Position numbers and translations under genes: made by a program. Below the pieces are notes generated by a model. That model worked only from the letters and a program-made list of their open reading frames with translations, did no database searches and was not told the DNA's origin. Positions 9,236 through 19,203 of a stretch of DNA of 64,000 nucleotides are shown one piece after another. Numbering within the stretch: position 1 is the first letter of the stretch; each line of letters begins with the position of its first letter. Source of the DNA: Nitrospinaceae bacterium (lineage in GTDB: Bacteria > Nitrospinota > Nitrospinia > Nitrospinales > VA-1); contig JAJDAZ010000064.1 of the NCBI GenBank assembly GCA_029261595.1, positions 1-64,000 on the forward strand, written 5' to 3'.

Positions 9236-11245
9236 GTGAGTCAAATACTTTCAAGGATAAATTTCCCATCCACCAGAACCGGGTATTTTTTGCCACTATT
9301 GGTTTTTCTTTTTTTAATCGCTTCTTCAGGCAAGCTTGCTTGGGCGGAAAAAAATAATAAATCATCAAATTTTAGTACTTTTGTTAATGTAAAAAATCAC
9401 GGGGCCACCGGATTGGGTCGAAAGGATGAAATCCCATCCATTAAAGCCGCCCTTCGATCCCTCTCATCCAGCGGAGGGACATTATTTTTCCCCGCCGGGT
9501 CTTACTTTCTTAACAGCCAGTTGACTATCCCAAAAAATGTTTCTCTTACAGGAGAGGGACCGGGACAAAGCATTATTTCCTGCGACGGGGCTTCCGGACA
9601 ATTTCCGAAGCACGCCTGTATCTACTCATCAGGGGAACCGCTTGCAGCCCTTCCGCCGCTTTCAAAAAATATCGATGCATTGGCCCGAACACTGAGTTTC
9701 ACTTCTCCGCCTAAAGTAAACCGAGATGATCTGATCATAATCTATGATCACAAAGATTCGTCTTATTCGGAATTTCGATCCTACTACCATGCAGGCGAAT
9801 TTGCTCTCGTCGAAAGCGTGTCGGAATCAAATATTAATTTGTCGGCTCCAATATTCGGCGCAAGCGGTTACGAGTCCGATAAAACGATAAGCGTTTATAG
9901 AATGTCCAATCCCACCCAAACACAGGTTCGGGATTTGCAAATCATAGGCCATGGAGCCGGAACAGCCGTTGACACTCTGTTAATTGAGAATGGCAGGAAT
10001 GTTCATCTTGAAAATCTAATCCTCTCCAATAGCAGTGATTCAACCTTAACCCTGAGACGTAATTTTAATTCGACCGTCAGTAAAGTTTACGCAAATAAAT
10101 TTCTTCCTGATGTTTTTGGGACAAGTTATGGTCTTAACATTGCCAACAGTCAGAATATCCGGGTGATCAATTCCGATTTTTTAGGAAGATTGCACGGAAT
10201 TACAATTGCTGGAGGAGATTCTATCGGTGACATAGTCAACAGGAATATCCTGATCTCCAATACCTATATGCGTACTCTTGCAACAGGTGGGAGCACCACG
10301 GCGTTTGGCGGACACGGAAATCAGGAATATGTCAGCATTTCCAATTCTATTCTGGATGGCGGCGCCACCCTGGCAGGAAATCATAACTCGATTAAAGACA
10401 CCCTGATTTTTGGAACTTCAGGGGAAGGAATCCATTTCTATGAATTGTCCGGTATGGACCACACCATAGCCGATAACGAGTACTTTGCGCGTGTTCCTCC
10501 TCCTACTGGCAGAGGTAGTTTTATTGATATGGGAGGCAATAGCAATACTGTTTTGAATAGCAAAACCAAATCTGGTGGGGTGTTATTGGTTCATGGAAAT
10601 AAAGTTCATTACCCCTTTTTTGATGATCCAATAAACGCGGTAAGAATTGTGAATCGAGGTGCGGTGGATTCAGACCTGCGGGTGATATTCTCCGACAATG
10701 TACTTTTGGGTTCCTCAAAAATACGAGGAAATGATTTTGGCATCCTGGTTCAGGTTACTTCAGGAGACCGGTTTGAGTTTATGGAGATTAGCGGAAATCA
10801 TTTTGAGGCATTCGGAATCCAAATCAATGGGGCAGAAAACGCCATTGTCAAAGGAAACACAGTCCGTAATTCTGGTCTACAGGGAATTTCTTTATATATA
10901 ACAAATGGAGAAACAGGTCCCGTGTACTATGAAGTGTCGGGTAATTTAGTTTCCGGTTCTCAATTAACCGGGGTCCAAGTGAGTACGGGCGCAAATGTCC
11001 AAAAAATCGGTCTGGTTAAAATTTCTTCTAATTCAGTGATCGAAAACAACATCCTTCCAACCGGCACCCTGAGCCTTGACTCTCCGCTTTTCTTAAAAGG
11101 AATTCTTAAGGCGGTGGTTCAAAACAATATTTTTGGAGGCAATCAACCTCACCAGGAAAATAGAGCGGCACTGTATAATATCATTGAGTTACTGGAAACC
11201 GGCAACCATTATTTTGGAAAGGGAGATATTGTCAGGGTTAAATAG
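9236..11245 (+). CDS. Secreted right-handed parallel beta-helix (pectate-lyase-like) protein
   Basis: 669 residues, GTG start. A signal peptide is visible (FLPLLVFLFLIASSGKLAWA, cleavage near 37). The mature N-terminus reads VKNHGATGLGRKDEIPSIKAA followed by GGTLFFPAGSYFL, the hallmark of Pectate_lyase_3 proteins (FG-D-G-x-DdT/Ai-x-AA). The rest is rich in Asn-Gly turns and short beta-strands typical of parallel beta-helix coils. Located beside polysaccharide synthesis genes, it probably binds, cleaves or epimerises the exported polymer in the periplasm or outside. No catalytic residues can be assigned with confidence. Confidence 0.75.
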   Translation: MSQILSRINFPSTRTGYFLPLLVFLFLIASSGKLAWAEKNNKSSNFSTFVNVKNHGATGLGRKDEIPSIKAALRSLSSSGGTLFFPAGSYFLNSQLTIPKNVSLTGEGPGQSIISCDGASGQFPKHACIYSSGEPLAALPPLSKNIDALARTLSFTSPPKVNRDDLIIIYDHKDSSYSEFRSYYHAGEFALVESVSESNINLSAPIFGASGYESDKTISVYRMSNPTQTQVRDLQIIGHGAGTAVDTLLIENGRNVHLENLILSNSSDSTLTLRRNFNSTVSKVYANKFLPDVFGTSYGLNIANSQNIRVINSDFLGRLHGITIAGGDSIGDIVNRNILISNTYMRTLATGGSTTAFGGHGNQEYVSISNSILDGGATLAGNHNSIKDTLIFGTSGEGIHFYELSGMDHTIADNEYFARVPPPTGRGSFIDMGGNSNTVLNSKTKSGGVLLVHGNKVHYPFFDDPINAVRIVNRGAVDSDLRVIFSDNVLLGSSKIRGNDFGILVQVTSGDRFEFMEISGNHFEAFGIQINGAENAIVKGNTVRNSGLQGISLYITNGETGPVYYEVSGNLVSGSQLTGVQVSTGANVQKIGLVKISSNSVIENNILPTGTLSLDSPLFLKGILKAVVQNNIFGGNQPHQENRAALYNIIELLETGNHYFGKGDIVRVK

Positions 11246-11294
11246 GAAATTAAAAGGACGGGTTTGCTTAAACACGCAACGGGAAAGAATTTAT

Positions 11295-11318
11295 AATCTC
11301 TTTTGAGATTCTTTTAGT
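11295..11318 (+). terminator. Intrinsic terminator between convergent genes
   Basis: AATCTC and GAGATT pair around a TTTT loop (11295-11310) and are followed by CTTTTAG. The hairpin lies 50 bases after the beta-helix gene stop and 55 bases before the end of the convergent glycosyltransferase gene. Confidence 0.45.
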
Positions 11319-11372
11319 CCTTAGAAATATTTTTATTGTGGTGAACTTTTATACTTTACCGTTTTACTTTAA

Positions 11373-12596
11373 TTATTCCAAAAACTTTCGGGCGAGTTTA
11401 TCCAATTGATGGTATTCCAGAACGTATTTTTTTCCCCTCTCCCCCATTTCTATTCTCAAGGATTCTGGAAGACCTCGCAAATGTTCAACGGCATCGGCAA
11501 TTTCGGAAGAACTTTCAGAGGGAACTGAAATCCCACATTCTTGCTGACGAACTAAATCTATCGAGGTTTCAACTGCCTGAATGATAGGCTTTCCGCTATA
11601 CATATAGTCGAATAATTTATTCGGACTGATTCCAAACCTGAAAAGCGAACACTTCTTCAATCCAAAATAAAGAGCATCTGTATTCTTCATTAGGGTTAAA
11701 CAATCGACCCTTGGAATGGGATCGGCAAAAAAAATATTTTTCAAACCCAATTTATTAACTTTTTCTTTAAGCTTATTTTTTTCAGGTCCCTGGCCAAAAC
11801 TGAAGAAATACACCGGCTTTTCCTTCAACAAACTGGCAGTGTCAACCAATTGGTCAAGAGAATTTGCCACCCCATGTGAACCAAAATATCCCACCAGGAA
11901 ATTTCCTTTTTCCTTCAGGCTTTTAAATTGTTCAAGATGAGCTTGCGTAACAGGATTATCATTTATTTCATCGTGGGCTATTGGAATCACTGCATTTGGA
12001 ACGTGGATGTATTTATCAGGGCATAACCCGCGCTCTTCCATATGGCTAAGTGCATTGGGTAATATGGAAACCACCTTGTCTACTTTTTTGTAGGCATAGT
12101 CTTCCGCGTATTGCATGAGCCTTATGAAGGGATGCCTCTTTGACATTCCTCCCAATTCAATCACACTGAGGGGCCAAAGATCATGGACCTCGTAAATGAA
12201 CTTGGCATTTGATTTTCGAGCAATCCAGTGCGCAGGGAAAATATCGAGCGGGTAAGTTGAAGAAGCAATTACAATATCGGATGTGAAATTTCCAGAAATA
12301 GTTTTCCCGTATAAAAATATTTGCCCCACAAACTCAAAAATATTCAACGCACGTTTCAATCCATTGCCTTGATACCGTACATGGTTTTTCAGCCAGATAT
12401 ATTGAATTCCATCAATTTCTTCCCAGGTTAATGGTCCTGTGATTTTCGGTTCTTTATTTCGTAGATGAGAAAAGGATGAGGCTACAATGGTTACTTTATG
12501 GCCACATTTAACCCACTCCCGGGCAAACAGGTGGGGTCTGAATTCCATTCCGTAATAAGGCGACCCTGCATAATGGTTGATTAGCAGAATATTCAA
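11373..12596 (-). CDS. GT4-family glycosyltransferase (WbuB-like)
   Basis: 407 residues. The N-terminus MNILLINHYAGSP...GMEFRP is typical of WbuB-like GT-B enzymes, and the C-terminal donor site contains ISPNKLFDYMYSGKPI. It would transfer a nucleotide-activated sugar, possibly an N-acetylated aminosugar, to the lipid-linked repeat unit on the cytoplasmic face. It begins 2 bases after the epimerase stop, so both are co-translated. Donor and acceptor are not predictable from sequence alone. Confidence 0.85.
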   Translation of the reverse strand: MNILLINHYAGSPYYGMEFRPHLFAREWVKCGHKVTIVASSFSHLRNKEPKITGPLTWEEIDGIQYIWLKNHVRYQGNGLKRALNIFEFVGQIFLYGKTISGNFTSDIVIASSTYPLDIFPAHWIARKSNAKFIYEVHDLWPLSVIELGGMSKRHPFIRLMQYAEDYAYKKVDKVVSILPNALSHMEERGLCPDKYIHVPNAVIPIAHDEINDNPVTQAHLEQFKSLKEKGNFLVGYFGSHGVANSLDQLVDTASLLKEKPVYFFSFGQGPEKNKLKEKVNKLGLKNIFFADPIPRVDCLTLMKNTDALYFGLKKCSLFRFGISPNKLFDYMYSGKPIIQAVETSIDLVRQQECGISVPSESSSEIADAVEHLRGLPESLRIEMGERGKKYVLEYHQLDKLARKFLE

Positions 12597-12598
12597 TG

Positions 12599-13714
12599 CT
12601 ACGAACCGACTAAAATTTTAATTATACTCTCCCCGGCATTTCCGCTCCCGTATAATCGCAACGAAAAATCGTATTCTCTTTTTTTCAATTCACTTTCTGC
12701 ATTCAAAATGGCCTGAACGTCTGTCCCGGAAAGAATATTGAAACCACTGTCCACCAGTTCCGTCCATTCCGTTTCCTGCCGCAAAGTTACGCAGGGTTTT
12801 TCAAAAAAATATGCTTCCTTTTGCAGACCGCCACTGTCGGTGAACACAGCTATACAACGACTGAGGAGGGATATCATATCAAAATAGCCCAGGGGCTCCA
12901 CCATAATAATTCTTTTAGCTTGAATACCATTTTTTTCCATCGCAGCCCGGGTTCTCGGGTGAAGAGGCAAAATAACCGGAGTTTGATCAGAAATTATTTC
13001 AAGCGATTCAATAATATTTTTTAAGCGATTGGGATCATCGGTATTTTCAGAACGGTGAATGGTGGAAAGATAAAACCCACCTGGAACTCTTTTCAAAATT
13101 TGATCAATATATTCTCCAGGTTGCGCTTTGGATTTGTAATAATTCACGGCATCAAGCATTACGTCACCCACCATAAAGATCTTTTCCTGATCTTTATCAA
13201 GATTTTTATTTACCTCAAACCCTTCGTTGGTCAAATTTTTTACCGCTGTTTCGGTCGGGCAAAATAGCCATTGGGAAACATGATCGGTTAATATCCGATT
13301 GATTTCTTCTGGCATGCATTTATTGAAGGACCGTAGACCCGCTTCTACATGGGCCACGGGAATGTTTAACTTGGCAGCGGCAAGAGCCCCTGCCAGTGTG
13401 GAATTTGTATCTCCGTATACTAAAACAAGATCGGGGCGTTCATTTAATATAACGCTTTCAATTTGTTCCAACATGCGCCCGGTCATTGCGCCTTGATTAC
13501 AGTTGTTAATGCCCAAATTGTGTTGGGCTTGGGGTATTTCCATTTCCCGAAAAAAAACGGCGGACATATTGTCGTCAAAATGCTGGCCGGTATGAACAAG
13601 GATCTCCTGAATGGGGGTTTGCCTCGCATTTAAATTATATTTTCCGATAGCCCTCGAGACCACACTGGCTTTAACAAACTGGGGCCGCGCCCCAATAACG
13701 GTAAGTATTTTCAT
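12599..13714 (-). CDS. wbpI: Non-hydrolysing UDP-sugar 2-epimerase, WbpI-like
   Basis: 371 residues from ATG at 13714; an upstream TTG at 13771 extends the frame but adds an untypical leader. The start MKILTVIGARPQFVKA and HTGQHFDDNMSAVFF resemble WbpI (UDP-2,3-diacetamido uronate 2-epimerase) more than WecB, whose start is GTRPE. Catalytic acidic residues and the conserved VHGDTNS-like segment (VLVYGDTNS) and HVEAGLRS are present. Together with WbpB/D and WbpE homologues at 22.9-25.8 kb, it fits conversion of UDP-GlcNAc3NAcA to the manno epimer. A WecB-type activity on UDP-GlcNAc is the alternative. Confidence 0.85.
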   Translation of the reverse strand: MKILTVIGARPQFVKASVVSRAIGKYNLNARQTPIQEILVHTGQHFDDNMSAVFFREMEIPQAQHNLGINNCNQGAMTGRMLEQIESVILNERPDLVLVYGDTNSTLAGALAAAKLNIPVAHVEAGLRSFNKCMPEEINRILTDHVSQWLFCPTETAVKNLTNEGFEVNKNLDKDQEKIFMVGDVMLDAVNYYKSKAQPGEYIDQILKRVPGGFYLSTIHRSENTDDPNRLKNIIESLEIISDQTPVILPLHPRTRAAMEKNGIQAKRIIMVEPLGYFDMISLLSRCIAVFTDSGGLQKEAYFFEKPCVTLRQETEWTELVDSGFNILSGTDVQAILNAESELKKREYDFSLRLYGSGNAGESIIKILVGS

Positions 13715-13955
13715 CCAATTTATTCCTGTCGTTTGAAGTATATGTGACCTTTCACTGCTCCTTACAACCAAATATATTTTATAATTTAAATTATTTAACA
13801 GGGTGTTTCCGTGTTAGGAAAGTAGGCTGCCCACAGGACCTCCAGCCATCCAGATTGGTGTTTAAGCGTAGTTTATCCAATGGATTTCTTTCTTTTGTAA
13901 AATTAGATGGTAGCCCAATAACCTTTATCAATTTCAGGGAAAGAATAGATTTTTT

Positions 13956-15023
13956 TTAAATAAATTTATCATAGATATTTCGATAAGTGCAAAACTCCAC
14001 TTGCCCCCCATATTCATCCTTTATATTTTCCACAAATTCTTTCATTAATAAAAGATTGTAGGGACCCATAGATTTAGGGTGGGAAATTATGCTTGCAATA
14101 ACAATATCGTCTCGTTGATGTATTCGCAGGTGATGATATAAAATTTTTTTTAAATCGCTAACATTGTTAGCAAAATCATCAAACCCCAGCATCCAGGCTG
14201 AATTTGGAAATAAACGAGATAATTTTTCCAATTTCCCGGTATTTGAATTATGTATACCCCATCCTCCAGAATCAAATGACCGTTTTCTATGGAGTACCCG
14301 TTTTATTAAAAATGGAATATTATTTAAAGTGTTTCTTGGCCGGGAAGCAATGGGAACTTCTAAAAGGCCTGTAGCCCCGATTGCATCAAGGGGTCCTTCA
14401 ATGGGTATTGTCCAGTTTGCCTGGTCTGGCATATTTCTGAAGTTAACTTTGGACACTCCCGATGAAAAATAAAAACCTTTAGCTATGGAACTTTCGATCC
14501 GTATGCCATGCTCATATAAGGACCTCAAAATCTCTTGCGTGTGAGGGTAAAGGTTATAGCCGCCAGCTCGATAAGCAATACATTTGTAATTAGAGTCGGC
14601 GCTTCTACATATATCAGTCAATAAGTTAATTCCTTTCCCTACAATTCCAGGAATATTATTCGGTGGATTATCATTTAAAAAGTCGCCTAATCCAAATTTT
14701 TTGGAAGGGACAAATTGGCCATCCTCCATTTCAGATTCAATCCAGTGTGGATGGAGATGAAGTTGCACATCATGACCTAAACGAACGGTCTTTTCAATTT
14801 GCTTGCAATAGGGTTCGTAGAAATTAGCATAGTCCCATTCTCTGAACTTCAAAGCACATAAAATATCTGTAAAAAATGTAATTGGAACCTGTAATTCATT
14901 TGCCAGATGCAAAATTTCTTCTGAAGGATCGAACATATTCTTTGAGTACGAACGGGCACCTCCCAGGCTCAATTCATGATCAAAGGAAATAAGAATATAG
15001 ACTTTTTGAGAGAGTTTATCCAT
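13956..15023 (-). CDS. Polysaccharide deacetylase-like protein
   Basis: 355 residues. SFDHE near the N-terminus corresponds to the Asp-containing motif 1 of NodB-type deacetylases, and HDVQLHLHPHW to the His-x-His metal motif. AYRAGGYN follows as the likely motif 3. No signal peptide is seen, so it may act on a cytoplasmic or lipid-linked sugar. The start overlaps the stop of the GT4 gene by 8 bases. Related to uncharacterised deacetylase-fold proteins of O-antigen clusters; substrate unknown. Confidence 0.7.
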   Translation of the reverse strand: MDKLSQKVYILISFDHELSLGGARSYSKNMFDPSEEILHLANELQVPITFFTDILCALKFREWDYANFYEPYCKQIEKTVRLGHDVQLHLHPHWIESEMEDGQFVPSKKFGLGDFLNDNPPNNIPGIVGKGINLLTDICRSADSNYKCIAYRAGGYNLYPHTQEILRSLYEHGIRIESSIAKGFYFSSGVSKVNFRNMPDQANWTIPIEGPLDAIGATGLLEVPIASRPRNTLNNIPFLIKRVLHRKRSFDSGGWGIHNSNTGKLEKLSRLFPNSAWMLGFDDFANNVSDLKKILYHHLRIHQRDDIVIASIISHPKSMGPYNLLLMKEFVENIKDEYGGQVEFCTYRNIYDKFI

Positions 15024-16134
15024 TTGATCGAATCAGTCCCTCATACAATTCCAAAAGCTTTTTTGATTCGGATTCCCAATTATATTTTTCCTCAACCATT
15101 CTCCTACCATTTCTACCCATTTCCTTGGCTTCCTCAGGATGACTGATAAAATACTCAATTCCTCTTGCAATTGCCCGGGGGTCTTCGGGATCTACACATA
15201 AACCGCAATGATTTTCTTCTACAATTGCCGACCATAACGAAAAATTTGAAGCCAGGATAGGCAACCCAGCCGCCATATACTCGAATAATTTATTAGGCTG
15301 GGAATTGATGTGGTTAGGAGCTGGCTGGAAAACAACTATTCCTGCAATAGAACTAGCCATCAAATCGGCCGTTTCTTCCCTGCTTAAAAATCCCAATTCC
15401 TCAATCTGTTCCCAACCCTTAACTTTTCGTACCGATTCATGCAGCCCCTTTGACTCAAAATTACCAGCCAATGACAAGCGAAAATCGGTTAACCCAATTG
15501 CTTCGACCATTTGACCAATTCCACGGATTTTGGAAATACCGCCAACATAACAAACTCTTCGAGAATGATCCGAAGGACCTTCTTTTGATATTGAAAACTC
15601 TTCCAACTTTGGAAAATTGCATACATCCACAACTGATTTACAACCAAAAGACATAAAGAGGCCCCTGATAAAGGGGGTTGCGGTAATAACCGCATCGAAC
15701 CTTTTAGCAGAAAATTTTTCAAACTGACCAAAAATAAAAGCAACGGGCTTTTGTAAAGGTTTCGGAATCCACGGTTTGGTTAAAATTTGGCTTGGGACAT
15801 CTTCATGAGAATCGTAGATGACCTTTCTTCCGATTAGTTTTAAAAAAAGTCCGATGGGAATCAATTCGGGATCGTGAAAGTGATAAATATCTGCTTTTTC
15901 TTTTATTGCCAACCTTGAAAGTGCCCATACCGTCATGAACATCCTAATAATTCTATTTTTTTTTAGTTTTAAAGAACGAATTTGTATGCCATCAACAACC
16001 TCATTTTTATCATGTGGGGCAATTAATGTGACTCTGTATCCTGCCAGGACAATTGATTTTGCCTGCTTATGAAATATCCGCACATCAAAAACGGTATGCA
16101 CGGATGTCAATATGCAAACCTTAGCAATGGTCAT
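15016..16134 (-). CDS. GT4-family glycosyltransferase
   Basis: 372 residues. It has a GT-B fold with YHFHDPELIP in the first Rossmann domain and the donor motif QPNKLFEYMAAGLPILAS in the second, characteristic of GT4 enzymes in capsule and O-antigen clusters. It is coupled to the downstream deacetylase-like gene by an 8-base overlap. Specificity is unknown. Confidence 0.88.
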   Translation of the reverse strand: MTIAKVCILTSVHTVFDVRIFHKQAKSIVLAGYRVTLIAPHDKNEVVDGIQIRSLKLKKNRIIRMFMTVWALSRLAIKEKADIYHFHDPELIPIGLFLKLIGRKVIYDSHEDVPSQILTKPWIPKPLQKPVAFIFGQFEKFSAKRFDAVITATPFIRGLFMSFGCKSVVDVCNFPKLEEFSISKEGPSDHSRRVCYVGGISKIRGIGQMVEAIGLTDFRLSLAGNFESKGLHESVRKVKGWEQIEELGFLSREETADLMASSIAGIVVFQPAPNHINSQPNKLFEYMAAGLPILASNFSLWSAIVEENHCGLCVDPEDPRAIARGIEYFISHPEEAKEMGRNGRRMVEEKYNWESESKKLLELYEGLIRSNG

Positions 16135-16280
16135 TATTGAAACCTTTTCTCAGGGTTTATTGCGTAAAGACAAAAATAGTTTTAAAGTAAAAAAATCATA
16201 CACCACTTACTGTTAAATAAATGCTGAAATAGCTCCAAAGGAACATATCCCCTTAGCGGACTTATTATTTTTGAAAAAGT

Positions 16281-17753
16281 TCAAATCAAACGACCATCCT
16301 TATAATATCTTTTAAACAATCGAAAAATCCATAAACTGCCACTCAGAATAAATAAAATCACAATAAATACATCGTAGGCTGGTTTTTCATTACCCACCAC
16401 CTTAAGAATAAAGAGAGGCAGAATGAAAAGGACCATGGGCCCTATTTCAATGAATATTGGACGAAACACGTCTATAACATTTATATTATTGGATCTCATA
16501 ACCCAATAGATAAAAGCAGACAAATTAATTGAACTAACTAAAGTTAAAAGAATAATAGATATTAAAAAATTTTGTAAAATTCCCCCAACGCAAAGTGCAA
16601 TAGTACGGGTAATTAACATCCAAGAATGAAATATCAAATCAAATTCCTGCTTTTCAATTAAAGAGGGTATTGAAGAAAAAGATATATAAATAATTGTCAA
16701 AAACACCCAAGGAGACATCCACTGAGCATAAACACCAGCATCTTGCCACTGGGCACCAAAAATAATTAAAAATATTTCTGGAGCAGCAAGCCCAATCAAA
16801 ACAAACGGAATAAAACATATTTGCACCAACTTTGGGAAAATGGATTTGATCATTGTTCCAATGGGCATTCCACTATGAATCTTTTCTGCACCTGAGGAAT
16901 AAAAAACATGAGAAATAGCTTGGGAGATTAAACTAGAGGGAGTTTGTAAGACCCGATAACCAAGACCATATAACCCCACTATTATTGGGCCAAAGAAAAA
17001 CGAAATAAAAAAAACAGGGGCTTCGCTGCTTAAGGTATTGATCAAACCAGAAAAAGAGGAAAACAATGGGAATTTTCTGTATCGATGACCGGCTCGAGCT
17101 ATCGTCTTCAAATTTACAAATTTGAGAATCTTATCTTTTCCAAACATTAATTTGGAAAGACAAAGAACTCCAATTATTTGCCCAGTTATCTGTCCAATAA
17201 TTAGGCCTGTAGGACCAAATTCTTTTATTCCCAAAATAATTTGGACGAACAAAATAGCTAGCGCCTGGTAAATTTTTGTATAAGCTAATAGGCCAAAAGC
17301 TTTTTTTCGAATGGCCCAAAATTGAAATATTTGAAAAGTCCCCAAGGTAAAGACCCCTAAAGCGACAAACCATAAATAGGGTTCTAGTTTAGAAACCTTA
17401 AAAGAACTAACAAGCAAATCCTTCCAGCCCCATAAACCCCAGCCAATTAGACCGGTCAGCAATACAACAAGGGCTAACGAAAGAACCAGGAGGTTTATCG
17501 CCGTTTTGTCATCTTTTGGAAGAGGGATAGCAAAAGAATAACGGAGAGAAGAAACAACACTCAAAACTCCAAGAACTGCTACAAAAATAAAAAAGACCCC
17601 AAAACCCTGAGGATCATACAACCTGGTTAATACTGGAGTCCCTAATACCAAAAGGACCTGCCCAAGCCCTGTCCCCCCCGCCAGTTTGGCAAAATTCTGA
17701 GAGAATCGGCTTTTTGGAATTATGGAACTAAATTTTTTTAATAAAGGCTTCAT
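16281..17753 (-). CDS. Wzx-type polysaccharide flippase (MOP superfamily)
   Basis: 490 residues with about twelve hydrophobic segments and the N-terminal pattern FAKLAGGTGLGQVLLVLGTPVLTRLYDP typical of polysaccharide biosynthesis transporters (split here over residues near 20-50). It would flip the undecaprenyl-linked repeat unit across the inner membrane. The gene is notably A+T-rich compared with the housekeeping genes to the right. It lies upstream of the glycosyltransferases on the minus strand. Confidence 0.88.
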   Translation of the reverse strand: MKPLLKKFSSIIPKSRFSQNFAKLAGGTGLGQVLLVLGTPVLTRLYDPQGFGVFFIFVAVLGVLSVVSSLRYSFAIPLPKDDKTAINLLVLSLALVVLLTGLIGWGLWGWKDLLVSSFKVSKLEPYLWFVALGVFTLGTFQIFQFWAIRKKAFGLLAYTKIYQALAILFVQIILGIKEFGPTGLIIGQITGQIIGVLCLSKLMFGKDKILKFVNLKTIARAGHRYRKFPLFSSFSGLINTLSSEAPVFFISFFFGPIIVGLYGLGYRVLQTPSSLISQAISHVFYSSGAEKIHSGMPIGTMIKSIFPKLVQICFIPFVLIGLAAPEIFLIIFGAQWQDAGVYAQWMSPWVFLTIIYISFSSIPSLIEKQEFDLIFHSWMLITRTIALCVGGILQNFLISIILLTLVSSINLSAFIYWVMRSNNINVIDVFRPIFIEIGPMVLFILPLFILKVVGNEKPAYDVFIVILFILSGSLWIFRLFKRYYKDGRLI

Positions 17754-17859
17754 TTATAAAAATCACACTATACAAATTGCTTAAATTAAATTGGAGGCTA
17801 CCTTGGAATTTATATAAAATTTAGGGAAGGGAATTTTTGAATATTTTTAAAATAAATGC

Positions 17860-19158
17860 CTAATCTTTTTCATGAGTGTTAATTTCGGGCTTGTTTTTAA
17901 AAGCCATTAAACCTAAGAACGCAAACATAATTCTATTGCTGGATAAATCACCTGAAACAAACGCATTTAGCAGGGAAAAGATGAATAAAAATATTATAAC
18001 TCTTTTAAGGGGTTCATTTACTATCTCCCTTATAGGCCCCAGTTTGGAAAGGCAACATACCAATAGGGTAATAAAAAAAACCAAGCCTAAAATGCCTTGC
18101 TCGGCTAGAATTTCCAAAATAATATTATGAGGATATTCAACAATATCGCCCAACCCTAATAATAAAGGAAAACTTCCTATACCATGCCCCCAGATGGGGC
18201 TTTTCTGCCATAACTGGAAAGATGCCACACCATAGTCAAAGCGGGTTCCGGCGGAAGTACCACCATGTTCCTCCCCAAAAATTATACCAATTCTTGCTAT
18301 ACTGCGTGGCGGATTAGGTAGAGAGTTAATAAAGTAAATTGCCGGAATAATTAAACTTAAAACTAACAATAGTATCAGGGTGGGCTGCTTTATAGAAAAA
18401 CCCCATTTTTTTGAATTCACCAATATAAAACCAATCAATCCAATAATTATGAAAAAAACTAGGGCCAAAGCAAAAATTGGCCCTCGGGCTCCACTAATCA
18501 ACAACACATATATATAAAAACAAATAACTCCTGTTCCAATAATTTTAAAATAAAATTTTTCTTTAAGAAAAATTATCCTGCATAGAACTATCACCGCTCC
18601 GGTTCCAATAACTCGGGAAATCGCTATATAATCTGAACCAAATACTTCCAACGCATCCGCCCTAAATGCAAAAACCGAAATATAAAGAACATTGAAAGAG
18701 TCGATTGATTTCCAAAGTGATATTAACAATAGAAATAAAATAAACCTTTTAATCCTGATAGGGTTACTGGCGATAATTATGGCGCATGCTATGAAGCAAT
18801 AAAAAACTAAAACCCCAACTTTCCAGGTTTTTTCATTGGCATAAATTGATCCTTGAGACCAAATTAAGGATAAAATGGTAAATAAAAAAAATGGGATGGC
18901 GGCCAGGGTAATGTCAGCAGCATTCTTATTTAATTTAAAGTCCGGGCGAAAAAGAATCAATAAACTGGCAAAAATTGACAACGCAAAGAAAAAAACTGTG
19001 AAATCCAGGGGAAACCAACTAAGACGAGGATCCGTTTTGTATGTTCCCGCCCAAAGGAAGAGGGTAAAAAAACATTCGAAAGAAAGAATATATTTTATAG
19101 GCTTAATTAAAAAACGATTTAGCATAAGCCCTAAATTGATGCAATATTCTGTTTCCAA
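17860..19158 (-). CDS. O-antigen ligase/polymerase family membrane protein (Wzy_C)
   Basis: 432 residues, about ten to twelve hydrophobic segments and a long periplasmic loop holding the signature PIWGHGIGSFPLLL and YPHNIILEILAEQGILGL of Wzy_C-domain proteins. Polymerase (Wzy) and ligase (WaaL) cannot be told apart by these motifs, but position next to Wzx and a Wzc-like protein favours polymerase. An internal Met at residue 12 is an alternative start. Confidence 0.85.
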   Translation of the reverse strand: METEYCINLGLMLNRFLIKPIKYILSFECFFTLFLWAGTYKTDPRLSWFPLDFTVFFFALSIFASLLILFRPDFKLNKNAADITLAAIPFFLFTILSLIWSQGSIYANEKTWKVGVLVFYCFIACAIIIASNPIRIKRFILFLLLISLWKSIDSFNVLYISVFAFRADALEVFGSDYIAISRVIGTGAVIVLCRIIFLKEKFYFKIIGTGVICFYIYVLLISGARGPIFALALVFFIIIGLIGFILVNSKKWGFSIKQPTLILLLVLSLIIPAIYFINSLPNPPRSIARIGIIFGEEHGGTSAGTRFDYGVASFQLWQKSPIWGHGIGSFPLLLGLGDIVEYPHNIILEILAEQGILGLVFFITLLVCCLSKLGPIREIVNEPLKRVIIFLFIFSLLNAFVSGDLSSNRIMFAFLGLMAFKNKPEINTHEKD

Positions 19159-19203
19159 AAATATCTCACATCAAACCACCTTGAAAAACAAAGGTAATTA
19201 TTT

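Noticed and set aside
13715-13771. N-terminal extension of the epimerase from TTG
   Set aside because: The family starts at MKILTVIG; the extension has no homologous pattern.
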